Assembly (NCBI RefSeq): GCF_030915445.1
Contig: NZ_CP133264.1
Span: forward strand, 2,604,001 to 2,668,000
DNA length: 64,000 nucleotides
Direction: 5' to 3'
Origin: Clostridium sp. OS1-26
Lineage (GTDB): Bacteria; Bacillota; Clostridia; Clostridiales; Clostridiaceae
Positions 16,832 through 25,684 of this stretch are shown here, piece after piece. Made by a program: the position numbers and the translations under genes. Each line of letters starts with the position of its first letter. The first letter of the stretch is position 1. Under the pieces are notes generated by a model. The model did not search any database and was not told where the DNA came from. It saw only the letters and a program-made list of their open reading frames with translations.

Positions 16832-17809
16832 ATGATAACTTATAAAGTTCAACATGGTGATACACTATATACTATAGCGCATCGTTTCGGAATTTGTGTT
16901 AGAATGCTTGAATTGTCCAACAATATATTTTGTCCGCATCAAATATTTGAAGGGCAAGAACTATTAGTTCCAATTGCAATATCAAATAAGGATTTAAATT
17001 TCAGAAACCATAGAGCAGAATATGATTTAGAAACCATAAAAAAGATTTTTTCTCAGGAAGGTACTATTTCGGGAGGAGTTCTTAAATTTACTTTTCCACG
17101 TTTTGATTTAAAGGTTAAAATAGATGGCATTATAATAGAACCTGATCTAGCACTGACCTCTTGGGTAGCCTTTAATCAATTAGGAAATCACAGCATGATG
17201 ATGGGAGACCTTGTTTTACTGGAAAATGAAGTAGGTCCTGTTATGTCAAGCCTAATGGAAAATGGAATTGAAGTAACAGGGCTTCATAATCATCTACTGC
17301 ATGAATCACCACGAATTATGTATCTGCACATTAAAGGAGAAGGAGATCCAATTAAACTTGCTCAAAGTGTAAGAAATGCACTTTCTTTAACAACAACTCC
17401 CTTTAACATAAAAAAACAACAACCTCCATCTCAAGTTGATTGGAGGACAATTGAAGATATTTTAGGACGCAAAGGTTCCCATAAAGGTAAGGTTCTGCAG
17501 CTATCAGTTCCAAGAACTACAATAATTTCAGAGGATGGTCATCAGTTATCTCCTGCCATGGGAATATCACATGCCGTCAATTTTCAATCAGTAGGACGGA
17601 ACGTTGCTACCACAGGTGATTTTGTTTTATTAGCAAATGAAGTCAATCCAGTTATAAGGATCTTAAAGAAGAATAATATTGCTGTAACTGCTATTCACAA
17701 TCATATGCTTACCGAAGTTCCTCGATTATTCTTCATGCATTTTTGGGCAGTTGACAGACCAGAAAAATTAGCACAAGCATTTAAGTCTGTTCTTGATTTA
17801 GCGAAATAA
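16832..17809 (+). CDS. LysM domain fused to two DUF1259 domains
   Basis: 325 residues. The N-terminal LysM (about 1-50) is clear: YKVQHGDTLYTIAHRFGI and IFEGQELLVPIA. Two tandem DUF1259 units follow (about 62-185 and 205-320). Each opens with an F/L-x-x-x-G-S/T helix, then LKFTFPRFDLKV or LQLSVPRTTI, then MMMGDLVLLENEVGPVMSSL or ATTGDFVLLANEVNPVIRIL. Each ends in a His cluster, GLHNHLLHESPRIMYLH and AIHNHMLTEVPRLFFMHFW. The HNH clusters look like metal or active-site residues, but DUF1259 has no established function that I know. There is no signal peptide, so the LysM may act inside the cell or spore. Clear ribosome site TAGGAGAG. Confidence 0.85.
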   Translation: MITYKVQHGDTLYTIAHRFGICVRMLELSNNIFCPHQIFEGQELLVPIAISNKDLNFRNHRAEYDLETIKKIFSQEGTISGGVLKFTFPRFDLKVKIDGIIIEPDLALTSWVAFNQLGNHSMMMGDLVLLENEVGPVMSSLMENGIEVTGLHNHLLHESPRIMYLHIKGEGDPIKLAQSVRNALSLTTTPFNIKKQQPPSQVDWRTIEDILGRKGSHKGKVLQLSVPRTTIISEDGHQLSPAMGISHAVNFQSVGRNVATTGDFVLLANEVNPVIRILKKNNIAVTAIHNHMLTEVPRLFFMHFWAVDRPEKLAQAFKSVLDLAK

Positions 17810-17880
17810 CTAGGAACCGAAAGCCTCTTTTTATGATAATAAGTACAATAATATACGGTTAAGCAGTTGAAACTTAATAA

Positions 17881-17917
17881 AAACAAGATAGAGCATTTTT
17901 TCTCTACCTTGTTTTTC
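17881..17917. terminator. Bidirectional terminator
   Basis: 13-bp stem AAACAAGATAGAG/CTCTACCTTGTTT with one mismatch. It has T-rich flanks on both strands between a plus-strand gene and a minus-strand relic. Confidence 0.8.
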
Positions 17918-17941
17918 TACTTTTATATAATAATAAAGTTT

Positions 17942-18333
17942 TTATTTGTTTTTAAAATTCAATAGTAATGCAGAATTTATAATAACCGCAACTGAGCCGA
18001 CATTGTGAACTAAAGCACTCAGTATTGGATTTAAGATACCTCCCATTGCAACGCCTACGTATGCTTTTTTAATGCAGGCGCATCGTTAATACCATCGCCA
18101 ACCATGCAAATCATTTTATTTTCATTTTGATATTTCTCAATTGTCAACATATTATCTTCAGGCAAGCATTCTGAGTGAAAATTAGTAATACCAACGCTCT
18201 TAGCAATATGAGAAGCTGCTTGTGGGTTATCATTAGTTAGCTTGAGTGTTATGTACAGTTCTAGGTTAAACTTCTGACTGGTTGCGCTGTAGTGATCGCC
18301 AGACGTATAGTAGTGGCAAGTGTTAATACACAT
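17942..18333 (-). pseudogene. C-terminal relic of a heavy-metal P1B-type ATPase
   Basis: Only the end of a cation-pumping ATPase survives: LTNDNPQAASHIAKSVGI (normally LTGDN), then the hinge motif MVGDGINDAPALKK. The frame then breaks and continues one frame over as AYVGVAMGGILNP to the final helix VAVIINSALLLNF, ending at 17942. Restoring one T to the six-T run at 18065-18070 rejoins them. Phosphorylation and metal-site regions are missing: upstream of about 18250 the sequence no longer resembles an ATPase. So this is a true fragment, whatever the status of the frameshift. Copper, zinc or cadmium specificity cannot be told. Confidence 0.75.
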
Positions 18334-18571
18334 TTGATTTTGTTATTAGGTTTATTCATTACTGTAATGGAATACATCAGAATCTTCAATATAAGTGATG
18401 ACTGTGAATCTTACGGTGTTTTTATATTGCACTTCAAAGATATTATGAATTGAAGTTATGAATCTTATAAGAAGGATATTCAAAATAACTTATAGAATTA
18501 TTAAAGAAAAGTATATATTGAATAAAACAATATCTAATAGTAAAAGATTTTAAGGTTATAGGAGAGATTGT

Positions 18572-19522
18572 ATGGAAAAGAAATATGTTATAGGAGTTGA
18601 CTTAGGAGGAACAAAAATCAGCACTGCTCTTGCAGAATTAAATGGAAATATACTTAGTGAATATACTATTCCTACAAATGCTGCAGGAGGAGAACAGGAA
18701 GTATTAAGAAGAATACTTTCTGCTATTGAAAAAGTATTAGAGATTGGAAATAAGAAAGTTGACGAAATAAAGTCCATAGGAATTGGATCACCTGGACCTT
18801 TAGACTCTAAAAAAGGAATAATACTAGAAACTCCAAATCTACCATTTGAAAATTTTCACCTTGTTAAGCCTATAGAAGAAAGATTTAAAATACCTACTTA
18901 TTTGGAGAATGATGCTAACGCAGCGGCTATAGGTGAATTCATGTTTGGAGCGGGCAAAAATACAAAAAATATGGTTTATATTACCGTAAGTACTGGTATT
19001 GGTGCAGGTGCTATTGTAGATGGAAGAATCTACCGAGGTAATACCTGTAATGCATTGGAATTAGGGCATACTACTATATTGCCTGAGGGACCAAGATGTA
19101 ACTGTGGCAACTATGGTTGTTTAGAAGCACTGGCATCAGGTACAGCTATTGCGAGAATAGCAAATGAAAAGCTTAAAGCTGGAGCGGAAAGTTCACTAAA
19201 GAGCTACGAAGTTGTAACCTCTTATGAGGTATTTGAAGAAGCAAGAAAAGGTGACAAGCTATCATCTGATATAATAGATAAAAGCCTTGAATACTTAGGT
19301 ATAGGAGTATCAAATATAATTACTATTATGGACCCTGAAATAGTGGTGCTAGGAGGGGGAGTATCTTTAGCGGGAGAAATAGTTTTTGATAAGGTGAATG
19401 AAGTAATTAATAAAAGGTGCTTTAAAGTATTAAGAGAAAATTGTAGAGTTGTTCCTGCAGCTTTAGTAAAGCAATCTGGAGTAATAGGAGCTGTTGCTCT
19501 AGCTATTATGGAAAGCCAATAG
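18572..19522 (+). CDS. glcK: ROK-family glucokinase
   Basis: 316 residues, complete. It has the N-terminal phosphate loop IGVDLGGTKISTALAE, the second phosphate motif YITVSTGIGAGAIVDG, the ROK zinc site LGHTTILPEGPRCNCGNYGC, and the adenosine loop VVLGGGVSLAG. The CNCGNYGCLE cysteines and the LE-x-G-H histidine are typical of glucokinase-type ROK proteins. No helix-turn-helix domain is present, so it is an enzyme rather than a ROK repressor. It phosphorylates glucose (possibly other hexoses) in the cytosol with ATP. It is monocistronic with its own terminator; ribosome site TAGGAGAG. Confidence 0.9.
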   Translation: MEKKYVIGVDLGGTKISTALAELNGNILSEYTIPTNAAGGEQEVLRRILSAIEKVLEIGNKKVDEIKSIGIGSPGPLDSKKGIILETPNLPFENFHLVKPIEERFKIPTYLENDANAAAIGEFMFGAGKNTKNMVYITVSTGIGAGAIVDGRIYRGNTCNALELGHTTILPEGPRCNCGNYGCLEALASGTAIARIANEKLKAGAESSLKSYEVVTSYEVFEEARKGDKLSSDIIDKSLEYLGIGVSNIITIMDPEIVVLGGGVSLAGEIVFDKVNEVINKRCFKVLRENCRVVPAALVKQSGVIGAVALAIMESQ

Positions 19523-19534
19523 TTCAATTATATA

Positions 19535-19571
19535 AAATTGCCCCTGCATTAGTTAGGAGCAATTTTTTTTA
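19535..19571 (+). terminator. Terminator after glucokinase
   Basis: Stem AAATTGCCCCT/AGGAGCAATTT with one mismatch, followed by eight T. Confidence 0.88.
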
Positions 19572-19660
19572 TATTTATGTGAACATTTATTGTTTCTTAT
19601 CCATCTAATAAGTGTAAAAAAATTCCTTAGCTAAGGTAAATATACAAAATAGGAGGGAAT

Positions 19661-20191
19661 ATGGTGGAAGTGGTTTCAGCGGTGAAAGATAGCGGAGACA
19701 GAATGCAGGATATAAAACTGGCTAAAAAAGGTGACAAGGCAGCTTTTGTAAGAATAATTGAAGAAAATAAAGCATCTATGTATAGAGTTGCAATAAGCAT
19801 TTTAAATAATGAGCAGGATGTAGAGGATGCCTTTCAAAATACTATAATAAAGGCTTATGAGGGTATTGGCAGTTTAAAGAAAAACCAATATTTTAAAACA
19901 TGGCTTATAAGAATTTTAATAAACGAGTGTAATGCTATTCTTAGAAGCAATAAAAAAATAGTGCATGTAGAAGAATTTGATGATAAGGCTTCAAATGATT
20001 TCTCTAACCTAGAACTTACAAATGCAGTTAACTCTCTGGATGAAGACTTAAGAGTTGTAACAACTTTGTTTTATTTTGAGGATATACCTCAAAAGGATAT
20101 AGCTAACATTCTAAGTATTCCTGAGGGGACGGTACGTTCTAGACTTTCAAGAGCAAGAAACAAACTTTATGAAATGCTAAAAGAAAGATAG
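19661..20191 (+). CDS. ECF-type RNA polymerase sigma factor
   Basis: 176 residues. Region 2 lies at about 25-90 (FVRIIEENKASMYRVAISIL, EDAFQNTIIKAYEGI, FKTWLIRILINECNAILR). Region 4 is at about 120-172, with the helix-turn-helix PQKDIANILSIPEGTVRSRLSRARNKLYEML. This is a SigV/SigW-like group of Firmicute ECF factors. It sits 11 bp ahead of a DUF4179 membrane anti-sigma protein, the standard sigma/anti-sigma pair. The pair probably responds to an envelope signal and usually autoregulates; I could not define an ECF-type promoter by eye. Ribosome site AGGAGGGAA supports the ATG at 19661. Confidence 0.9.
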   Translation: MVEVVSAVKDSGDRMQDIKLAKKGDKAAFVRIIEENKASMYRVAISILNNEQDVEDAFQNTIIKAYEGIGSLKKNQYFKTWLIRILINECNAILRSNKKIVHVEEFDDKASNDFSNLELTNAVNSLDEDLRVVTTLFYFEDIPQKDIANILSIPEGTVRSRLSRARNKLYEMLKER

Positions 20192-20202
20192 GAGGGTCAT
20201 AC

Positions 20203-21599
20203 ATGGATAAAGATTTATTATTTGATGATATTTTAAAGGAAAAAGCAAATAACGAAAAGCTTGTATTACCAGAAAAACTGGACTTCAAAATAAAAGACAC
20301 TCTAAACAATTTGCCTGAAAAAAATAAGAAAAAAGGTAAATTTATAAAAAAGGTTGGAATTGCTGCTGCAATTGTATTGGCATGTGGAGTTGGTGTCAGT
20401 GTAGGTTTTCCTGCTTTTGCACGCAACCTTCCAGTAGTAAGCTCCGTATTTCAATACTTAAGCGAAAAGAATATTATTGATAAAGATTATGTAAGATATA
20501 GCGCTGATTTAAACATGAGCAAAAGTTACAATGGAATAACTATTACTATTAACAGCATAGTTTATGATGGTATAGATTTAAGTATTGGTTATACTGTTGA
20601 AAGTGAAGACGAAATTAAAGAAACACCTGTTATTATAGGACCGAATATAAAAATTAATGGTAAAACAGTTGGTTTTGGAGGTGGAGGCACTGGGGAATTT
20701 AAGGACAAAAAAACATATGTTGGAGTGCGAACTGTTGACATGGCAATGGATTATTTGCCTAAAGAAGTCACTAAGCATATAGTAGGAGGAAATGTAAAAG
20801 TTCCTGAGGAATTTATTATGGACTTTAATATAGGAGAGCTTTCACAAAATATGAAGGGAAAGTGGGATTTTAAATTTAAGGTTTCTACTGAAAAAATAAA
20901 GAGCAATGTAAAATCAATAAAACCTAATGCAGATTGGTCATCTGTAAGACAAGGTTTAAAAGTAAATGAGGTTATAATAACGCCAATAAATACAGTCTTA
21001 AGAACTGAGGCAAAAAATAGCGATAACGCAGGTGATGGAGGATATATTGTATTTGATGATAAAGAAAGACAACTTGAAAGTAAATCTAGAAGTGGCATTA
21101 GTTCAGCGGAAACTAATACTTATTATTCGCAAGTCTTGTTTAGAAATGTATATGAAGACAGTAAAACATTAACTTTTATACCTTATGTATATACAAAGGA
21201 ACTTTCAAAAAGCTAAAGGATAAAACTACAAGTAGTTTCGAATTAGATTCTAAAGAAATTCCTTTAAATCTAAACGACTGTACTATTTTACAGGAAGGCA
21301 AATTAGGAGATTACAAGGTAACGCAAATTGAGTTTTTAAAGGATAGAACATTAATTCATTATGAATGCAGCAAGCTTCTTCATATGCTGTCTCCTTACGG
21401 AATAAGCATAGTTGATAGTTATGGCAAAAGATATAATTTAGATGAGAATTTGGCAAAAGAAATAGATCCGGTAGCGCATAAATATATAGGGGAGTTACCT
21501 GCTATGAATAAAAATATGCAGTATAAGCTAAAGGCTAGAGACTATGAAAAGTTGTATGAAGTCAGAGAAGATGCAAAGTTCACTATTGAAATTAAATAG
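20203..21599 (+). pseudogene. DUF4179 membrane protein (probable anti-sigma factor), split by a one-base frameshift
   Basis: The first frame (20203-21216, 337 residues) has a cytosolic N-terminus of about 45 residues rich in K/E, one membrane helix (about 49-70, VGIAAAIVLACGVGVSVGFPA) and an extracellular DUF4179 domain. It stops after TKELSKS. One frame over, the protein continues KLKDKTTSSFELDSKEIPL through SPYGISIVDSYGKRYN to a stop at 21599. One extra A in the five-A run 21207-21211 gives a single 465-residue protein. It would hold the upstream ECF sigma factor at the membrane. The homopolymer context suggests a sequence error rather than loss. Confidence 0.8.
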
Positions 21600-21796
21600 A
21601 GTTTTAATAAATATAGGATTTCTAGGTTAAAAGTTAACTTACACCCTGAGATATGCACCAAAACAGTATGCGTTGAGAGGTTCAATTTATAAGTGAAGAA
21701 TTTAAAAAAGTATTTTAAGCCTGTATAGAAATAGGGTTACTATCTTATAATATGCTTAAAATTTAATTTTACCTTATACGAAAGAAGGAGTTATAA

Positions 21797-24261
21797 TTGT
21801 ACAAAAAATTGAAAATATTTGAACCTATTTTATTAACGCTACTAATAACTATTTTTTCATTTTCTGTAGTAAGTAAAAATATTGAAGCTAAGGCTTCTGA
21901 TCCAAGTAATGTAAATCTTGTTTTGGATTCTTTAACCTACAACAATATTCTTCCAAAAAACTTTCGTAAGGCTTCGGATTTAACTATTATAAAAGATAAT
22001 AAAAACTTAAATCTTAATGGTCTAGGCAATTTAAATATCTCTGGAAGTCAACAATTTTCTGAACACAACCTTCCTCTTTTAATAAATGCTATAGGGACCT
22101 CATTACCTATAACAGTGGTGGATTTAAGGCAAGAATCCCACGGGTTTATTAACGGACTTGCAGTTAGTTGGGCAGATTCAAAAAACAACGCTAATGCAGG
22201 TTTAACTAGAAAAAAGGTTTTATTAGATGAATCCAATAGACTAAAAAGTATTAAATTGAATGTACCTATAAGTTTTTATAATCATCCTGAAGAAATTATA
22301 GTTCCAACAAAAGTTCAAGATGAAAATGAGCTTGTTAGATCTAAATCTTTAGATTATAACCGAATAACCGTTAGAGATGGTGGAATACCTTCTGATGCGA
22401 TGGTTGATTACTTTGTAGAATTCGTAAAAACTCAGCCAAAAATTCTTGGTTACATTTTCATTGCAAACAAGGGATAGGAAGAACTAGCACTTTTATGATT
22501 ATGTATGACATGATGAAAAATTATAAGGAAGTTAGTGCGGATGATATTATAAAAAGACAATTAGCATTAGCAAACTTTAAAGAAAGTACTACCCAATCTT
22601 TTTATAATAACGAAAGAATGGATTTTTTGAAAAAATTTTATGATTATTGCAAAACAAATGGCGATTCTTTCAATATAAAGTGGAGTGAATGGAAGAAAGC
22701 CACTGTTAGCAGATCAGTAGTTTTCCCTGCTGGTTACACATTAAATAGAAACTCCAGCTATATAAAGAATCCAGTGACCCCTACGTTTTTATATATTGTT
22801 TTGCAAGACTCAATGAACACTAGTGAAAGAACAATGGTAGCTAGCCTTCAAGGGCTAGTTAATGGCCATTGTTCTTCTCAAATATATACACTTAAATCCT
22901 CTCAGCCTGATTATAAAATATGGCTAGAAGATTTAAAAAGTAATTATAAAGTTTCTTATAAAATTCTCTCAGATCCCTGGCAATTATTAAATATATATAA
23001 GGATTATATAGAGGGATATGTACTTTATAGCAATAAAACACCAAGAAATCCTTCAATTAATAATGCCTCTTCTCTTGCAGCTTTAAATAAAGCTATAGTT
23101 ATTGACGAAGCTATAGAAGCTAGAGTGAGGAAAAATGGTATAACAAAAATTAAAGGGGATTGTAGGAATACAGATGAAAGCTGGGCCTATAATAATTTAT
23201 GGAATAAGGGATTAAACCACTCAACAGTAATTCAACTTTCTCCTGACAAAGCTGCTCCATTAAGAGATTATGCCATAATGACTAAGTCATTAGTATTTTA
23301 TGAAGACAGTATTGACAAAACAACTCTTCGAGATAAGATATTTTCGTCTATGGAGGATAACTCTATTTGTTTAGGCTGGGGACCAGATGAGTTTATCAAT
23401 GTAAGCACAGCCTCAAAATATGGTGTAAGCGTAGTTGCCGCAGATTTGTCCTATAATTTAACAACATTAAGTTCTTTTCCCTCCACACCTATACTTAAGA
23501 AATCACCATTATCAATTCCTAAAGAAAAAAATGTTCATTATGTGACTTTCATAATGTCTGATGGAGATAATCAACAGTGGAACCTTGGCACTAACTATGG
23601 CTCTGATAAGTGGTTTGGTTATCCTAATAGATATAAGCTTGATTTAGGTTGGTCTATGAGCCCATCTTTATATTATTTAGCTCCCACTGTTTTTAATTTA
23701 TATTATAAGAGTATAAATAATGAGAAGGATAATGATAACTTTATTGTATCACCTTCTGGAAATGGATACATGTATCCAAGTAAATTTGATAAAAATAAAT
23801 TAAATACATATATTAATACATTAAATGATTATATGCAAAAAGTAGATGAAAAATATGTGGCAATTATAGATGACTCAGCTTTTAATAATATTGATCTTTG
23901 GAATAAGTTTACTAAAAAATCAAATATCCAGGGATTATTTTATCTTGATTATCATAGACATGATAAATTTCAAGGAGAAATTTTATGGTCTAATAATAAG
24001 CCTATAGTATCTTGTAGAGATTTGCTTTGGAATAATCTTGAGAATGAAGAGGAGTTAGTGAAGAAAATTAATGATAGGGTCAATTCAGGTCAAGTAAATG
24101 TAAACAACCTTGAAGCCTATACTTTTGTTTATGTTCATGTTTGGAGTAAGGGTGTTAGTAATGTTGAAGAGGTTGTAAGTAAGCTAAAGCAAAATCATAA
24201 TGTAAGAATAGTTCCTCCTGAAATATTTATGGAATTAATAAAGACAAATATTAAACATTAG
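21797..24261 (+). pseudogene. PTP-like phytase/phosphatase fused to a GxGYxYP domain, frameshifted at the phosphatase active site
   Basis: After a signal peptide (about 1-32), residues 35-225 form a cysteine-phosphatase of the PTP-like phytase type: LPKNFR, LNISGSQQFSEHNLP, TVVDLRQESHGFINGLAVSW. The frame stops at 22477. One frame over the P-loop is intact as HCKQGIGRTSTFMIMYDMM (HCx5R). Adding one A to the five-A run 22438-22442 joins the halves. The remaining ~500 residues carry the family's name-giving GNGYMYP, plus FIMSDGDNQQWNLG and FLYIVLQDSMNTSERTMVA, which mark the GxGYxYP putative glycoside hydrolase. The corrected protein has about 821 residues and is probably secreted. Combined phosphate and glycan cleavage is an inference. 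TTG start after AAGGAG. Confidence 0.8.
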
Positions 24262-24507
24262 ATAATAGTAAATTCTTTAAGTTAGATATTTTATTACAAA
24301 ATATATTGACATTCTAATGGTGGTAAAGTTTATAATAAAATCCAATAAGTAATATAATTTCTATCTACCGTATAGAGAATGAGGAAGAAGATTTTAATCC
24401 TAACAATAATGATGTAGAAGTATATGATCCTATAGATAGTTATATATGATTTTCTAATAGCATTTTAGAATGATTTAAATATTTTTGATAGAAATATAAA
24501 TAAAGTG

Positions 24508-24536
24508 TTGACAATTTTATAAGATGAGAATAATAT
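24508..24536 (+). promoter_or_regulatory. Consensus promoter of the M-box transcript
   Basis: TTGACA at 24508-24513, exactly 17 bp spacer, TAATAT at 24531-24536. It starts RNA about 10 nt before the M-box aptamer. Confidence 0.85.
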
Positions 24537-24551
24537 AATACTGTAATTAAA

Positions 24552-24756
24552 TAAAACCTCGGTAGGTGAGGTTACTACAAGGATACGGATTGCTGCCGTA
24601 AAAGGGTGGAAACATTCTGAACTGGTTAGCAGGTTTTGCCGAACAAAGAAGGCTTAACCTAATGCAATTTCATTGCCTTGCAGAGCCAAAACTTGAAACG
24701 AGAAAGTGTTGTTTGTAATGCCTTCGTCATGTTCAAGTTTTGACGAGGTTTTTTTT
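24552..24756 (+). promoter_or_regulatory. M-box (ykoK) Mg2+ riboswitch with terminator
   Basis: Hallmarks in order are GGTAGGTGAGG (24561), GGATACGGATTGCTGCCG (24581), AAGGGTGGAAACATTC, AAGGCTTAACCTAATGCAAT (about 24649) and CATTGCCTTGCAG. These match the Mg2+-sensing M-box. At the 3' end, the P1-like pair CAAAACTTGAA (24687-24697)/TTCAAGTTTTG (24732-24742) overlaps a terminator stem CCTTCGTCA (24721-24729)/TGACGAGG (24741-24748) followed by eight T. The two cannot form together. High Mg2+ should favour termination. It controls the mgtC relic and mgtA downstream. Confidence 0.93.
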
Positions 24757-24787
24757 ATTTTTAATAAATTTTTCGGAGGTGAAGGGA

Positions 24788-24880
24788 ATGGATGCTGGCA
24801 GTAGTATGTGCAGTGGAAAGAGTATATGTAATTTAAGACAATCTAATTATGCCTTAAGGCTGCGTTCATTCTTTTCGTAA
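24788..24880 (+). CDS. 30-residue ORF in the Mg2+ locus, MDxGSSM type
   Basis: ATG seven bases after the strong ribosome site CGGAGGTGAAGGG, first ORF after the M-box terminator. The peptide starts MDAGSSMCSGKSICN and ends basic/aromatic (LRLRSFFS). Its first seven residues match a second tiny ORF at 25475 (MDTGSSM). Position, ribosome site and repeated start argue that it is translated. It could be a leader peptide or a small regulator of Mg2+ transport; I recognise no named family. Confidence 0.5.
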   Translation: MDAGSSMCSGKSICNLRQSNYALRLRSFFS

Positions 24881-25117
24881 TCTAGTCTAAGGTGTAATAT
24901 TTCTCTCAAACTACAGTTTTTATACCAGAGTGTCTTATCTTGTATATACTCCAAATCAAATATGCAATTCTTTTTTGATTCCACTACCGGACTATTAGTC
25001 ATCAAATGTGAGTGTTTTTAGGTTGTTTTTAAATTAAGATTAATACAACCTTTATTAATCATGCACTTAAAAAAGATTATGTTTTTGAAGAATAGAAAAA
25101 AGTAAAAAATAACAAAT

Positions 25118-25423
25118 ATGGATTTTATTTTAAAAATTATAACAGGTGTAGGGTTTTTAGGTGGAGGAGTTATATTGAGAGAGGGATTTAATGTAAGAGG
25201 ATTAAATACTGCTGCTGTTGGAGTACTTATAAGCGGAGGATACATTCTTTTTGGAGTAGCTGGTGCATTGACAATATTACTATCTAACATAGTTTTACGC
25301 CCTATAGCTAGAAAAATGTATAATTTAGAACCTAATGTTATTGATGAGGAATGTATTTATGAGATTAGCATTAAATGTGCAGAGAAGGAAGAGTTTCATA
25401 TAAGTTTTTTATGCTTTAAATAA
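25118..25423 (+). pseudogene. MgtC/SapB-family membrane protein remnant
   Basis: 101-residue frame without a ribosome site. It matches the middle of MgtC: IITGVGFLGGGVILREGFNV then RGLNTAA. The usual TLWCSAA segment after that is missing, and the text jumps to VGVLISGGYILFGVAGALTI and NIVLRPIARK. The first two MgtC helices and most of the C-terminal ACT-like domain are also absent. So an MgtC gene has lost both ends and a piece inside. It lies between the M-box and mgtA, the normal place for an Mg2+-controlled mgtC. MgtC proteins inhibit F-ATPase and help growth in low Mg2+; this copy is unlikely to work. Confidence 0.7.
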
Positions 25424-25474
25424 GCCTTTTGGCTTAATATAAATTATTTTATTAAGAAAGATGAGGTGGTAGTA

Positions 25475-25585
25475 ATGGACACGGGAAGTAGTATGGGCAT
25501 AGAACCTGATGGGCAGAGTATTAAGCTAATAAGTGTTTTAAGAATATTCCTATGTTTATTCTTATCACCAATTCATACTAAATAG
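25475..25585 (+). CDS. 36-residue ORF in the Mg2+ locus, MDxGSSM type with hydrophobic C-terminus
   Basis: ATG after GATGAGGTGGT, 100 bp ahead of mgtA. It begins MDTGSSMGIEPDGQS, like the ORF at 24788, then has a hydrophobic stretch (LISVLRIFLCLFLSP) long enough to insert in or lie on a membrane. Single-pass peptides of this size that bind Mg2+ transporters are known in enterobacteria (MgtS, MgtR); any such role here is inference. No sequence similarity to those is visible. Confidence 0.5.
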   Translation: MDTGSSMGIEPDGQSIKLISVLRIFLCLFLSPIHTK

Positions 25586-25684
25586 TTTTAATTATTAAAT
25601 TAGTTTAATTTAAATACTTTTGTCCTGTTTTATGCCTTTTATTCCCAAATTATCTGAAATTAAAAATCTTAGGAGGTTAGAGGT

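Noticed and set aside
24358..24450. Open stretch YRIENEEEDFNPNNN ending at 24450
   Set aside because: Acidic low-complexity tail without start or ribosome site; could be a gene relic but not supported.
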